39,431 nucleotides of DNA from JABMRP01 sp964444795. GTDB lineage: Bacteria > Planctomycetota > Planctomycetia > Pirellulales > Thermoguttaceae. Under the pieces are notes generated by a model, which did no database searches, was not told the DNA's origin, and saw only the letters and a program-made list of their open reading frames with translations. The translations under genes were made by a program, and so were the position numbers. Below are positions 7,901 through 16,034 of the stretch, piece after piece; position 1 is the first letter of the stretch; every line of letters begins with the position of its first letter. The stretch covers positions 1-39,431 of the forward strand of contig CAYUIQ010000057.1 of the NCBI GenBank assembly GCA_964444795.1, in the 5' to 3' direction.

Positions 7901-10756
7901 GCACTGGAGCCGAAGGTCCACCTCGACTGGCATTGCAGTGAGTTTCGCTACGGGCGCGACCAGATCAGCAACCCCGGCGTGCCTGCGGGATGGGGCTGCC
8001 ACGTGCGTCTTCGTCAGCGAGTCGAGAAGGACGCGAGGATTGGCGCCGACGACCCTTACGGCGAGGCCTGGCTCTGGCTGATGGACCCGTCGCTTGACGG
8101 TCGCCTCCCGGAAAAGACCGACAAGAACTTCGTGCCCGACGAACTGGGTCGGTGGCACGGCGGCCGGACGTTCCTCTGGGGGTTCGCCCGCGGCGACGGC
8201 AACTGGCACACGTGGCAACGCGATCTGCAAGCTGCGCTGGGGGCCAGCGATGCCGTCTCCATGCCGATGCGTGGCAGTGATGAAGACACCGTCGACAACT
8301 CATCCTGGGGCGTTCCGGCTCGCGGTGTGCAAGTCCGGCTACGAGCGGACAAGGCTGAGTGGAACGCGACGGAAGCACCGGTCGTCAAGGTTGACTTGCG
8401 AAACAACGGATCGGAGGAGTTTCACCTAGTCGGCTGGATGGTGACGAATTGCTTTGCGCATATCGACGGTGTGACTTACCTCGGTGGATGCTCGGCCGCT
8501 TGTCCGGCGCCGGGCAAGACGGTCACGGGAATCCCGGTCAAGTTGGGCAACTCGACAACGGTGACCAACGGCTTCAGCCGGGTTCCCCGCAGGTCGACTA
8601 GCGGCGAGGGCGACCTTCGTTGGAGTTCCGGCAAACACACGGTCCGCATCAGTTTCCGCATGACACCTCGCGGAGCGCCCGACAACACGCCGTACGTTGA
8701 AGTTTTCAGCAATCCGGTGGAGATCGAAATCGTCTCCGGCGAGGCAGAACGGCCCGGCGAGCCGCCGACCCCGCCGGCGCCAGTGCAACCGCCGGGAGCG
8801 GGACCCGTCTTGATCCCCGTCAACACGCAGAAGACGCTCGCGGCCGTGGTCGGGAACCGTTTCACCGATTGGGCCTATCCGGCCGATCTGCTGCCGAAGA
8901 AGTTTCCGGGACTGGAGCACGTCAGCGGACCGGGCGATCCGGAGCTGCCTGCAAAGGCCGCCTGGCGGAAGCCGGTTGCCTTGAAGCATGGGCCGTCGCA
9001 AGCCGAGGTGTTTGTCAATTGTTACCGACTTGCCCCGAAGCAGCCACAACCGGCCGATCCCAACGTTTCGAGAACCCCGTTCCTGCCGCTGACCGAGCCC
9101 GATTACCGCTACGAATCGGCCGAGTTCCATGCGCTCAAAGCGGCGGCTGCTCAAGAAGGGTCACGAAACGTGTTCGCGTTCCTCGACGGCGACGTTCTTT
9201 TCAAGGTCGAGGTGTCCGATGGAAATTCCGAACGGCGCAAAGCGTTGGCTCACTCCACCGCCGAGACCATTTGGAAGTCTCGGCACAAGGACGACGCCCC
9301 GTCCAATTGGAGCAAACCGGCCATCGGGCTCAACGGGCGGCTCGTCGTTGCACGGCCGCGCATCACCACGTCCGAACAGTTTGACTTGAGCCTTGAGCTT
9401 CGCAACCACCATTACGGCGGCGGACCGTGGCTGGCGGTGCAGTCGGGCAATCCGTTCTTGTTCAACGTATCGGTCACCGATGCCAACGGCAAGACGGTCA
9501 AACCGACGATGCAGCGGGTCGACGTCATGTACTCGCCCAAGTGGAAGGTGATTCGTCCGTTTCCAGACGAGCGGCTGACGATCCCGGTGAGCATTCGTAG
9601 CATCGACGGGGCGAAGGGATCGCACTTGGACACGACGACGGACATCTGGAAGCTACCGCCGGGCAAGTACAAAATCGCCGCCACGTTCACCTCGCCCAAG
9701 GAAGTGCGTTACAAAGGCGAAGCCACGCCCTGGACCGGAAAGCTGGAACTCTCGCCGATCGAGGTGGAGATCGTCGCCGCCGATGAAGACTCACCGGACA
9801 TCAACACGCACGTCGACAACGAACAACGCTGGGGCACGCCGCATCTTGGACTGCGATGCCGCTTGGACACCGAGAAAGCCCAAGTGCCGATGGGGGCCAA
9901 GGTCGACTTCCAACTCCATCTGCGCTATGATCCCAGCACGACGCTGGGCGAAGAGGTCGTCAACCTGCTGAATCGTTGCGGCCAGTCACGGAAAGCCACG
10001 CTTCAGTTCACCGACACCAAGACCGGCAAAGTCTTCCGCCGCTCGCCCTACGACCCCGGCATGCCGCCGCCGGGACCCGGCATGGATGACGTCGTCCGGT
10101 TGCGAAATGACACGATGGGGCCGGATCGCTTGGAGATATACCTGCTCTCCAGCAAAGGCGAGCAGATTCCGCCCGGCGAGTATCGCGTCGTGGCCGCCTA
10201 CGAGAACACGGGCAAGCCCGAGGTCGAGGTCTCCGTCGGGCCCGACGGCTCAGTCATCGCGAAACCGTACCAGGGGCCGTGGAAATTCTGGAAAGGCAAG
10301 ATCGACTCGGCGCCGGTGATTCTGGCCGTCACCGAGGTCGAGCCGGAGGAGATCGAAATCAAGGTCAACTCCGGCCTGGTAGTCAAGCACGAGAAGGACG
10401 GCACGAAGGACACCATCGGCTGGACCTGGAGCCAAAACGCCCCCACGCGCGTTCGTATCCAACACCGCCCCGGGTACACGATGGGCAGAAGCTACAGCTA
10501 CCAGATCTTTCTTGGTGGGAAGCCAATCGGAAAGGCCGACGAACGCGGCGGACTGGCCGGCAGCGTCCGGGATGACGGCGGCGGCATGCGCTTCCTCGAG
10601 CCGGAGCTTGTGCAGCGCGTTTTGGCCGGCGAGAAGCTGACTCTGCGGGCAGACGTCGAGGTGTTCGAGACTTCGGTCCCCCCGCAACACATGTGGAGTC
10701 CGATGGCCGGCGATTTCAAGGTTCTTTGGAAAGGGCAGATTGAAGGTGCCTTGTAG
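4961..10756 (+). CDS. Giant BlaR1-like M56 membrane metallopeptidase with repeated extracytoplasmic C-terminus
   Basis: The chosen ATG overlaps the blaI stop; the frame stays open further upstream, but there it runs through blaI. The product has 1931 residues, against about 600 for BlaR1. Membrane segments lie near 13-39, 49-70, 173-192 and 383-401. The M56 protease domain between the third and fourth carries HELTH at 269-273 and HREHCCDDAVV at 308-318. The remaining ~1530 residues have no penicillin-binding domain. They begin with about four related segments of 105-125 residues (near 430-533, 542-647, 835-957, 974-1095; shared L-x-P-x(5)-W-x-x and GW-x-x-HV motifs). Three or four beta-sandwich-like segments follow (near 1116-1258, 1451-1607, 1624-1793, 1794-1931), with a Pro-rich linker at 1259-1288. 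It probably senses an extracellular ligand and triggers BlaI cleavage. Confidence 0.85.
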   Translation: MSPHELLDSAFCVHLTLTLAHFLWQGLVIAVLTMLAAWCLRRKSAQSRYLAYVTALLLMTACLPVTFALVHGTVAEPVAVVQDTPVAGPATPEPLVAPPTEAVQPPSPVVELLGVPSPPPEDKLLPRFEPMPVGAQVSVSAEQPASLLTEPEEEPAGVAPVAGSRWKAVTPYATGVYFAGVLVMLIRLWLALHGGRRLCRRARPVEEPGLLAIVKEQARVLGLRFLPAVAYCERVAVPVVAGVLRPMILLPVSLAAGLTPDQLTAVLTHELTHLRRYDHWVNILQRVVEAVLFFHPAVWYVSRRITVHREHCCDDAVVATGQQCREYAESLIRVAELSRAAQASGTPCLGAVLGAADGKGSRLRTRILRLIDGRGHEEIRLTRTWPAALLLIAALAVASVLAGDRKEPTGEPTESIGEGEESVDEQPLPLARIKARLAAMLPPAMTVSRAEIAEHASGAGLLFHASPKETGKAHPSFALFFWPRSNEKESPYQSTAGAHTFRRIGGSKEFDVYYSGPAGVPRNEIIRAFCTETTSGGADEDLVGRLLTILPPGWEIEAAELLADEVRPPQRLPGQGSSIALVHRPTAGTPSNNAAMTLYVMEKPSSIPPQPSDQPARYLGSGKHGHVYLADGRAESAAHARWSHAKYDIATALKVTESKPEKPTGPDWGRMFAGILRDCSEQRTDCESLAGFCDQVAENTGNKENYAFVYKSNVEIDWDQQPLACKRKDFGRPYYYARVSITPRDLPPDPDASRRIAWDQYAAVRKYSIPWLQAGITITVMSDDEKFPAALNPVLDRQINHVLHETSVATLPDLSKPAAERADTTPADRHDLPPPEAVRDMGALLAALKPRIAKGWELSEVNYGPTFRGDWPVGWGFHVVIYDNEAPLVAGRRAPWTDVHIWVLDRPYDAKGPFLPGGSRPIVELARWRGRRVLVYGGQERWPTRMVDVLTAIRAAGVDKPEGDAAAIRQRFRAFAKLTAALEPKVHLDWHCSEFRYGRDQISNPGVPAGWGCHVRLRQRVEKDARIGADDPYGEAWLWLMDPSLDGRLPEKTDKNFVPDELGRWHGGRTFLWGFARGDGNWHTWQRDLQAALGASDAVSMPMRGSDEDTVDNSSWGVPARGVQVRLRADKAEWNATEAPVVKVDLRNNGSEEFHLVGWMVTNCFAHIDGVTYLGGCSAACPAPGKTVTGIPVKLGNSTTVTNGFSRVPRRSTSGEGDLRWSSGKHTVRISFRMTPRGAPDNTPYVEVFSNPVEIEIVSGEAERPGEPPTPPAPVQPPGAGPVLIPVNTQKTLAAVVGNRFTDWAYPADLLPKKFPGLEHVSGPGDPELPAKAAWRKPVALKHGPSQAEVFVNCYRLAPKQPQPADPNVSRTPFLPLTEPDYRYESAEFHALKAAAAQEGSRNVFAFLDGDVLFKVEVSDGNSERRKALAHSTAETIWKSRHKDDAPSNWSKPAIGLNGRLVVARPRITTSEQFDLSLELRNHHYGGGPWLAVQSGNPFLFNVSVTDANGKTVKPTMQRVDVMYSPKWKVIRPFPDERLTIPVSIRSIDGAKGSHLDTTTDIWKLPPGKYKIAATFTSPKEVRYKGEATPWTGKLELSPIEVEIVAADEDSPDINTHVDNEQRWGTPHLGLRCRLDTEKAQVPMGAKVDFQLHLRYDPSTTLGEEVVNLLNRCGQSRKATLQFTDTKTGKVFRRSPYDPGMPPPGPGMDDVVRLRNDTMGPDRLEIYLLSSKGEQIPPGEYRVVAAYENTGKPEVEVSVGPDGSVIAKPYQGPWKFWKGKIDSAPVILAVTEVEPEEIEIKVNSGLVVKHEKDGTKDTIGWTWSQNAPTRVRIQHRPGYTMGRSYSYQIFLGGKPIGKADERGGLAGSVRDDGGGMRFLEPELVQRVLAGEKLTLRADVEVFETSVPPQHMWSPMAGDFKVLWKGQIEGAL

Positions 10757-10772
10757 GGTGGCACCCGACGAA

Positions 10773-12437
10773 TCAATCGTTCCAATGGGCATCGACGATT
10801 GCACGGATCCGCGGATAGTCCTCGTCGGTATCGCCGAGCTCTTCACGAAGTTTCTTCAATTCCGCCTTGAGCGCCCCGATAACCTCCTGGTATTCCGGAT
10901 CGCCGAACCGGTTATGCATTTCGTGAGGATCCTTGCTCAGATCGTAAAACTCCCAGGCTGCCGGCGTGCTCTTCCAGAAGCGGTTGCCCTCGCGCGTGGT
11001 GACCAGCCGCTTGTTGTGGGTGTCGGTGTAGTCGGTGCCGTAGAAGAAAATGAGCTTGGACTGCTTCGTGCGAATGCCAAAATGGCCCGGGTTGTTGTGC
11101 CCGTGGGCCATGTGCATCCAGTAGCGGTAGTAGGTTCCGGTACGCCAACCCTCCGGTTCCTCGCCGCCGGCCATCGCGCCGGCGAAACTGAGGCCCTGCA
11201 TGTAGCCGGGGCGCTGTATTCCGGCGAGATCGAGCAGCGTGGGGGCGAAATCCGTATTGTTGATCAGCCAGTCACAGCGGCCACCCGGGGCGATCATCTT
11301 CGGCCAATGGACGATCAGCGGCATGCGGATCGACTCTTCGTACATCCAGCGCTTGTCGATGTAGTCGTGCTCGCCCAGCAACATGCCCTGATCGCTGGTG
11401 TAAGCGATGACGGTGTTTTCCAGCAGCTCGTTCGCTCGCAGGTAGTCGATGATCCGCTTCATGTTGTCGTCGATCCCCTTCACGCAGCGAAGATATTCTT
11501 TGACATAGAGTTGATAAGAATGATGCGTCAACTCCCGGTCGCTCAGGTCGTTGCGTCCGGTAAGGTCTTGGATCTTTCGCCGGTAATACCGAGTGAGATT
11601 GCGTTTGGTCTTCTGCGGAGAGATCGTCGAGCCGATCACCCCGACCAGCGAGTCGTCTTCTCCCCGAGTGGCAATCGAACCGAAGTGCGGGCCGGGCTGG
11701 TCGTAAAGATTGGTCGGCTCCGGGATATCGGCGTCTTTGAGATAGTCCTCGTAGCGCGGGGCATACACGAACATGTCGTGCGGCGCCTTGAAGTGATGCA
11801 TCAGGAAGAACGGCTTCGTCCGGTCCCGACGCTTGTCCAGCCAGTCGAGCGTAATGTCGGTCAGCACGTCGGAGGAATGCCCCTCGGTATCGATGACCTC
11901 GATGTCTCGCACCAGCGTGCTATCGAAACGGACCGTCCGCATGGTGCCGCCTTCGCTGGTGTGCATCACCGGGTTCATGTAGCGACCCTGGCCGGCGATC
12001 ACCGAGAAGTAGTCGAAGAATTTCGGCGAATCCTTGAGATGCCACTTGCCCACCACGGCCGTGGTATAGCCGGCCTTCTTCATTTCCTTGGGCAGGTAGT
12101 TTCTCTCGCCCGACAGCGTACCGTAAAGGTCGAACACGCCGTTGCGGTGCGAGTATTGCCCGGTCAGGACACTGGCCCGGCTGGGCGTGCAGATCGAGTT
12201 GGTGCAGAAGACGTTGTCGAAGAGGATGCCGCCGCGAGCAAGTGTGTCCAGGTTGGGCGTCGGATTGAGATCGGCCAAACGCATGCCATAAGCGCCCACG
12301 GCCCGGGCACAATGATCGTCCGACATGATGAAGAGGATATTCGGCCGATCCGCTGCCGCGGCGCGGGCTGAAGTGGCAATCAGCAACAGGATGCACGGTC
12401 CGATCAGAGGTTTGCAGGCAATATACGGGCTTCGCAT
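10773..12437 (-). CDS. Type I sulfatase (formylglycine-dependent), secreted
   Basis: A 554-residue alkaline-phosphatase-fold sulfatase. After a signal peptide (about 1-28) comes the metal site RPNILFIMSDDH (Asp40-Asp41) and the signature CTPSRASVLTG, whose Cys83 is the residue converted to formylglycine by an activating enzyme. Later conserved pieces include GKWHLKD, FFLMHHFKAPHD, YTSDQGMLLGEHDY and the C-terminal YDLSKDPHEMHNR. Such enzymes remove sulfate esters from polysaccharides in the periplasm. GGAGAG lies 9 nt before the ATG. It is the last gene of a minus-strand run that includes a GH62-like glycosidase 44 bp upstream, which suggests a shared sulfated, arabinose-containing glycan as target (inference). 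It ends 16 bp from the convergent M56 gene. Confidence 0.92.
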   Translation of the reverse strand: MRSPYIACKPLIGPCILLLIATSARAAAADRPNILFIMSDDHCARAVGAYGMRLADLNPTPNLDTLARGGILFDNVFCTNSICTPSRASVLTGQYSHRNGVFDLYGTLSGERNYLPKEMKKAGYTTAVVGKWHLKDSPKFFDYFSVIAGQGRYMNPVMHTSEGGTMRTVRFDSTLVRDIEVIDTEGHSSDVLTDITLDWLDKRRDRTKPFFLMHHFKAPHDMFVYAPRYEDYLKDADIPEPTNLYDQPGPHFGSIATRGEDDSLVGVIGSTISPQKTKRNLTRYYRRKIQDLTGRNDLSDRELTHHSYQLYVKEYLRCVKGIDDNMKRIIDYLRANELLENTVIAYTSDQGMLLGEHDYIDKRWMYEESIRMPLIVHWPKMIAPGGRCDWLINNTDFAPTLLDLAGIQRPGYMQGLSFAGAMAGGEEPEGWRTGTYYRYWMHMAHGHNNPGHFGIRTKQSKLIFFYGTDYTDTHNKRLVTTREGNRFWKSTPAAWEFYDLSKDPHEMHNRFGDPEYQEVIGALKAELKKLREELGDTDEDYPRIRAIVDAHWND

Positions 12438-12481
12438 GGGGTTCTCTCCAGGTAGTGTCTCACATCATTCTGTGGCGGTCA

Positions 12482-13528
12482 TCAATCGGCGGGGCTTTCC
12501 ACAGTCGGTGTCAACATGCCGATCCGCCAGGAGAACTGGCCGTACGCTTTGCCCGACTTGTCCTTGTCCCACATGCCCTGGAAGATGAGTCGCAGGTTGC
12601 CGGGATCGACCACGAGCGTCTGATCGTATCCGTCGCGGAGGAGTTCCGCGTGGCTGATGTTGTCGGTCCAGGGCTCGACGCCGTGCGCCGGGCGGACGTT
12701 CTTCCATCCGGCAAACGGACGGTCTGCCGTGTCGGCCACCGGCGTCCACTCGCCGTCGAGCCGGTCGGCCAGATAGGCTTTGTAATATCGCCGGCCGTTC
12801 TCCTCGATGATCGTCAGATACTTATCCGTTCCCTTGAGCTTGTAGGTATGGCTCGCTTCAAAGATCCGGGCCTCCAGTGCCAGTTCGCAGTGGTCGAAGC
12901 CCTTGGGGAAATCCGCCAGGGGAGTTTGCAGCCGCCACATCTTGCCGTTGAGGCTGGTGAGAAACAGGTAGGCGTGCCGGTCGTCGCAGACGATCCAATA
13001 GTCGAGCCCTCCGACCTTACGCGGATCGTTCGGTCCGCCGTCGAGGATCGGTCGGGCTTGCGTCCACGAGCCGGGATCGTCGATGGTCGCGGTCGTGGAA
13101 TACGCGACCCACATGAATTTCTGCCCCCGCACGCCCATCTGGTAGATCAAGTACCACCGCTTGTGCGGGGCGAAGTAGAAGACCTGCGGGGCGCAGTAGT
13201 AGTCGCTGTCGCTGACGGTGAGGATCGTGCGGCGCGACTTGTCGGCATCCGCCCAGTTCTCGAACGAACAATACTCGATAGCCGACTTGCCCGGCAGCTT
13301 GACGGTCATGAAGACGTGCCACTTCCCCCCGTGAAAAACCACGGTCGGATCCTTCTGCGCCCGGCTGCGATCCTGCTCGCGATCCTCCGGCGCGATCAGC
13401 GGGGCACTGTATTCCCACGAGGCGGGAACCTCCAAAGCAACCGGCTCCGCGGGTGGGCTTGCGCCCGCGACAGGGCCCATCAGAATCCAAGCCGCTGCCA
13501 GCATTGCGAGGTTGATAATATAACGCAT
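12482..13528 (-). CDS. GH62-like glycoside hydrolase (putative alpha-L-arabinofuranosidase), secreted
   Basis: The start is taken at 13528, where AGGAAGG lies 7 nt upstream and a good signal peptide begins (MRYIINLAMLAAAWILMG); a GTG 30 nt further upstream is possible but lacks this site. The 348-residue product has the five-bladed propeller pattern of GH43/GH62: AQKDPTVVFHGGKWHVFMT with the likely catalytic base Asp60, YYCAPQVFYFAPHKRWYLIYQ, and a late FEASHTYKL segment with the likely general acid Glu. The overall order matches GH62, which releases arabinose from arabinoxylan or arabinan. It sits in a tight run between a membrane protein (33 bp) and a sulfatase (44 bp). Confidence 0.8.
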   Translation of the reverse strand: MRYIINLAMLAAAWILMGPVAGASPPAEPVALEVPASWEYSAPLIAPEDREQDRSRAQKDPTVVFHGGKWHVFMTVKLPGKSAIEYCSFENWADADKSRRTILTVSDSDYYCAPQVFYFAPHKRWYLIYQMGVRGQKFMWVAYSTTATIDDPGSWTQARPILDGGPNDPRKVGGLDYWIVCDDRHAYLFLTSLNGKMWRLQTPLADFPKGFDHCELALEARIFEASHTYKLKGTDKYLTIIEENGRRYYKAYLADRLDGEWTPVADTADRPFAGWKNVRPAHGVEPWTDNISHAELLRDGYDQTLVVDPGNLRLIFQGMWDKDKSGKAYGQFSWRIGMLTPTVESPAD

Positions 13529-13561
13529 AGCGATGCCTTCCTTTCGTGTAGCAGGCACTTC

Positions 13562-14173
13562 CTATCGTTCCCGCGGCGATGCGGTGTTGGTCGACGAACC
13601 CGCCAAGAGTCTCGGACGTTTTCTCGCCTCTTGGAAGTCCGACGTGCGAAGAAAGGGCCAGACGTCGTAGTCGCCGATTTCGTTTTGTGTAGCGAGCCAA
13701 CGCTCCCGAGCACGTTGGTCCAATCGCTGGGAATAGCTGTAAATGCAGGTCGCCAGAAAGAGACAGGCCACACCCAAAATGGGCAATCGCGAACTGAGGA
13801 CGCTGAACATCGAGAGGAAGATTCCCGCCGGTATCAGCAAAGCACAAAGCAGTATCAGAAGACAATCGCCTCCGGGGGGCGAGTAGAAACCACCCGGCCA
13901 CTCGTACTCGGTATCGGAGTAGAGGAACACGGCCCAAATGGCGACCTGACGGCGAACTTCCGGAGAAAGCTTGTGGTGGCCGCGAAGGCGATACGCCCAA
14001 GCGGGCCATACGTCATCATAGAGACCCCAAGCCTCGTTGGAAACGGCGCTCACCGCCGGGTCCTCGGAGTCGACGAACATGTGGAAATCGTCAAATTCAC
14101 CCGTCGTAATACACCCATTTGCCAGGTGCCGAATCAACTCGGCCAATTGATCTCGATGCTCGCGGTCAATCAT
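13562..14173 (-). CDS. Uncharacterised two-helix membrane protein
   Basis: A 203-residue protein from the ATG at 14173 (an in-frame ATG/GTG at 14209 is also possible; neither has a clear ribosome-binding site). The N-terminal ~90 residues are soluble and acidic (EHRDQLAELIRHLANG, then EFDDFHMFVDSEDP). Two membrane segments follow near 111-134 and 138-157 (LLILLCALLIPAGIFLSMF and LPILGVACLFLATCIYSYS). A basic C-terminal tail ends the protein. No known domain is recognised. Its position between the DUF1559 pair and the glycosidase, in the same direction, suggests co-transcription rather than a shared task. Confidence 0.6.
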   Translation of the reverse strand: MIDREHRDQLAELIRHLANGCITTGEFDDFHMFVDSEDPAVSAVSNEAWGLYDDVWPAWAYRLRGHHKLSPEVRRQVAIWAVFLYSDTEYEWPGGFYSPPGGDCLLILLCALLIPAGIFLSMFSVLSSRLPILGVACLFLATCIYSYSQRLDQRARERWLATQNEIGDYDVWPFLRTSDFQEARKRPRLLAGSSTNTASPRER

Positions 14174-14240
14174 CGAATCGGTCCTGCCCGCGGGACGTTT
14201 GGTGCGCACCGCCCATTACCGCGCAAGCGGCGCCAAATCG

Positions 14241-14663
14241 CTATCCGTCCGCGGGCGATGTGAGCTTGAAATCGAGCGTTTGCTCCCCCGCCTTCACCTC
14301 GACCGTGGCGTTGTTCCCCACGGCATTTTCCGGGATTTGGGCGGCCTGTTCGACCGCGACCCCCTCTTCCGCCCGACGTTGCATCTCCGCGCTGCTGGTC
14401 GGGACGTCAAGCACTTTGAAGCCTTCGATCCGCACGGTCTTCTTGCCCGGGGTCAGTTTCTCTGCGATCCGGTATTTGCCGCCGGTGATCATCCCACCCG
14501 CGCTGGGCCCTTTTCCGTCCTCGGGAAGAAACTGGATCGATCCGTTGGCGACCGGCTCGCCGTTGTAGGTGACTGTTCCGCTAACGACCGTGGAACCGCC
14601 ACAGCCCACCGTGAAAAGCAACAACGACGTCGCCATCGCCGGCAGTAGGTGTCTTCGTCTCAC
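14241..14663 (-). CDS. Small lipoprotein with carboxypeptidase-regulatory-like fold
   Basis: A 140-residue lipoprotein. The GTG start has GGAG 8 nt upstream. A signal peptide ends in the lipobox FTVGC, giving lipidated Cys21. The mature part is a short beta-sandwich (VSGTVTYNGEPVANGSIQFLP, then GGKYRIAEKLTPGKKTVRIEG), a common planctomycete lipoprotein pattern. It lies 17 bp behind the DUF1559 gene, a pairing seen often in these genomes. The function of the pair is unknown; an envelope or outer-surface role is inferred from the export signals. Confidence 0.75.
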   Translation of the reverse strand: MRRRHLLPAMATSLLLFTVGCGGSTVVSGTVTYNGEPVANGSIQFLPEDGKGPSAGGMITGGKYRIAEKLTPGKKTVRIEGFKVLDVPTSSAEMQRRAEEGVAVEQAAQIPENAVGNNATVEVKAGEQTLDFKLTSPADG

Positions 14664-14680
14664 CAGGGTTTCTCCATGAG

Positions 14681-15748
14681 TTACGGCAGCGTGACGGTTT
14701 CGTTACCGTCCCGGGTTGCCAAGGACCGCCAAACGGTTTGATCGATCGAGTCGGTATAGAAACGCACGGAGCCGTCGGCCATGGCCGCGTTGACTCCGCC
14801 GGCATGATTGCTCCGGGCGGCGGCATACGCCCCGGCAGCGCTGGGCTGCCACCATGCCGAGTTGGCCATCATCACGCAGGGGGGCTTATACGTCCCGTCA
14901 CCGCGATTCTGGGGACACGGCCCGTAAACCCGATCGGGGGCGGAGGAATTGGGCGTGAGTGTGGCCGAGAAGAGGGCCCCGCCCATGTTCCCGTAAATGG
15001 TTTCGCCCATCGGTCCACCCCAGCCCGACGAGACGTTGGGTACCAGGTTTTCGGAAATCAGCAGCGTGTTGGTCATGCCGTCGGTGAACGCCGTCTCTGG
15101 TGTCCCAACCTTGCGCTCGTCGAAACTCTGGCCGTGCTCGACCCCAAACGCGCCTTTACCCCAGGGCCCCGACGTACTGTCGACGGACTCGCCGTACATG
15201 TCGCCGCTACCCACGCAGCCGGTGTAGTTTCCTCGCCGGAAACCGTACGAGCCTGTATTCATTTCGTTGTCGGTGGGGCTCTGGTCGCTGGGGCAGCAAT
15301 ATGTTTCGATGGTTGCGTGCCGGGCCTCGCGCAGGCGCTCGTCGTTGCCGATGGGACCGTTCGGGCCGGGATACGACGTCGTGTATCCCCGCTGTGGATA
15401 CGTCCAGTACTTCTCGTAGACCGCCATCTGTTCGATACTCGGCAGGACGGCCTGCGTCCAGGTGTAGGTATCCCAAATGTCGTATTTCCGACCGAAGGGG
15501 AATTCGTTGTTCGCTTCAAGATGAGTGTGGCAGCCCAATGCGAGTTGCTTGAGGTGGTTACTACACTGCAACCGCCGCGCCGCCGCCCGCACCGCCTGCA
15601 CGGCCGGCAGCAGCAACCCGATCAAAATGCCGATGATGGCGATCACCACCAACAGCTCGACCAAGGTGAAGCCGCGGTTTGGGGTGTTTCTCGGCCGCGC
15701 CACGGGCCGGGGGCCCATGCTACACCAAAGGCTGATTTTCGCACTCAT
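14681..15748 (-). CDS. DUF1559 domain protein (pseudopilin-like)
   Basis: The start is taken at 15748 (AGAAGGA about 10 nt upstream). The product has 355 residues. A type IV pilin-like N-terminus carries the prepilin peptidase site and helix RGFTLVELLVVIAIIGILIG (Gly26-Phe27, Glu31), followed by the DUF1559 body (LLPAVQAVRAAARRLQCSNHLKQ) and the C-terminal H-x9-DG motif (NHAGGVNAAMADGSVRF). DUF1559 proteins are greatly expanded in Planctomycetota and are thought to be exported surface or pseudopilin components; no exact function is established. It leads a possible five-gene minus-strand run and has its own promoter about 50-75 nt upstream of the start. Confidence 0.93.
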   Translation of the reverse strand: MSAKISLWCSMGPRPVARPRNTPNRGFTLVELLVVIAIIGILIGLLLPAVQAVRAAARRLQCSNHLKQLALGCHTHLEANNEFPFGRKYDIWDTYTWTQAVLPSIEQMAVYEKYWTYPQRGYTTSYPGPNGPIGNDERLREARHATIETYCCPSDQSPTDNEMNTGSYGFRRGNYTGCVGSGDMYGESVDSTSGPWGKGAFGVEHGQSFDERKVGTPETAFTDGMTNTLLISENLVPNVSSGWGGPMGETIYGNMGGALFSATLTPNSSAPDRVYGPCPQNRGDGTYKPPCVMMANSAWWQPSAAGAYAAARSNHAGGVNAAMADGSVRFYTDSIDQTVWRSLATRDGNETVTLP

Positions 15749-15796
15749 TTTCGGTTTTCCTTCTATCGTCGACGCGGGACTCGCCATCAAGCCCCG

Positions 15797-15825
15797 ACCA
15801 TACCCCCTCCCGGGGGCCGTGTCAA
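15797..15825 (-). promoter_or_regulatory. Sigma70-type promoter of the DUF1559 run
   Basis: On the minus strand TTGACA (15820-15825), a 17-bp GC-only spacer and TATGGT (15797-15802). The expected start point is about 40 nt before the ATG at 15748. Confidence 0.6.
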
Positions 15826-15926
15826 GCGAGTGGAGGGCGAGAAGGAAGGAGATAAGCGGCCCCGACCCATGGACGAGCCACGGCAAGAAGAGGAACTCGA
15901 TGCCGTTTTCCGCCGTGCCCATCACG

Positions 15927-15986
15927 TTGGCAGGGGATTTTGCTCCAGGTACTTGACACCGGTTGGGGTTATTGCCAGAATCGCGC
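15927..15986 (+). promoter_or_regulatory. Promoter block upstream of the TIGR03067/DUF1559 gene
   Basis: TTGACA (15953-15958) and CAGAAT (15976-15981) are 17 bp apart, 53 nt before the ATG at 16035. The segment upstream of the -35 box (TTGGCAGG, then GCTCCAGGT) recurs at 18511-18570 with the same spacing to a CTTGACAC, so this may be a larger regulated promoter module. Confidence 0.5.
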
Positions 15987-16034
15987 ACGCGTTGGGACTT
16001 CGGCAACACGACACAAGTGGAAAGGGGATCTGTC

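Noticed and set aside
10740..12371. 543-codon plus-strand open frame opposite the sulfatase
   Set aside because: It mirrors a clear sulfatase in the other strand; long antisense frames are expected at this GC content, and no domain or ribosome-binding site is present.
12455..14263. 602-codon plus-strand open frame
   Set aside because: Antisense to the GH62-like gene and the membrane protein gene, both of which have good starts and signal peptides or helices; the frame itself has no protein family pattern.
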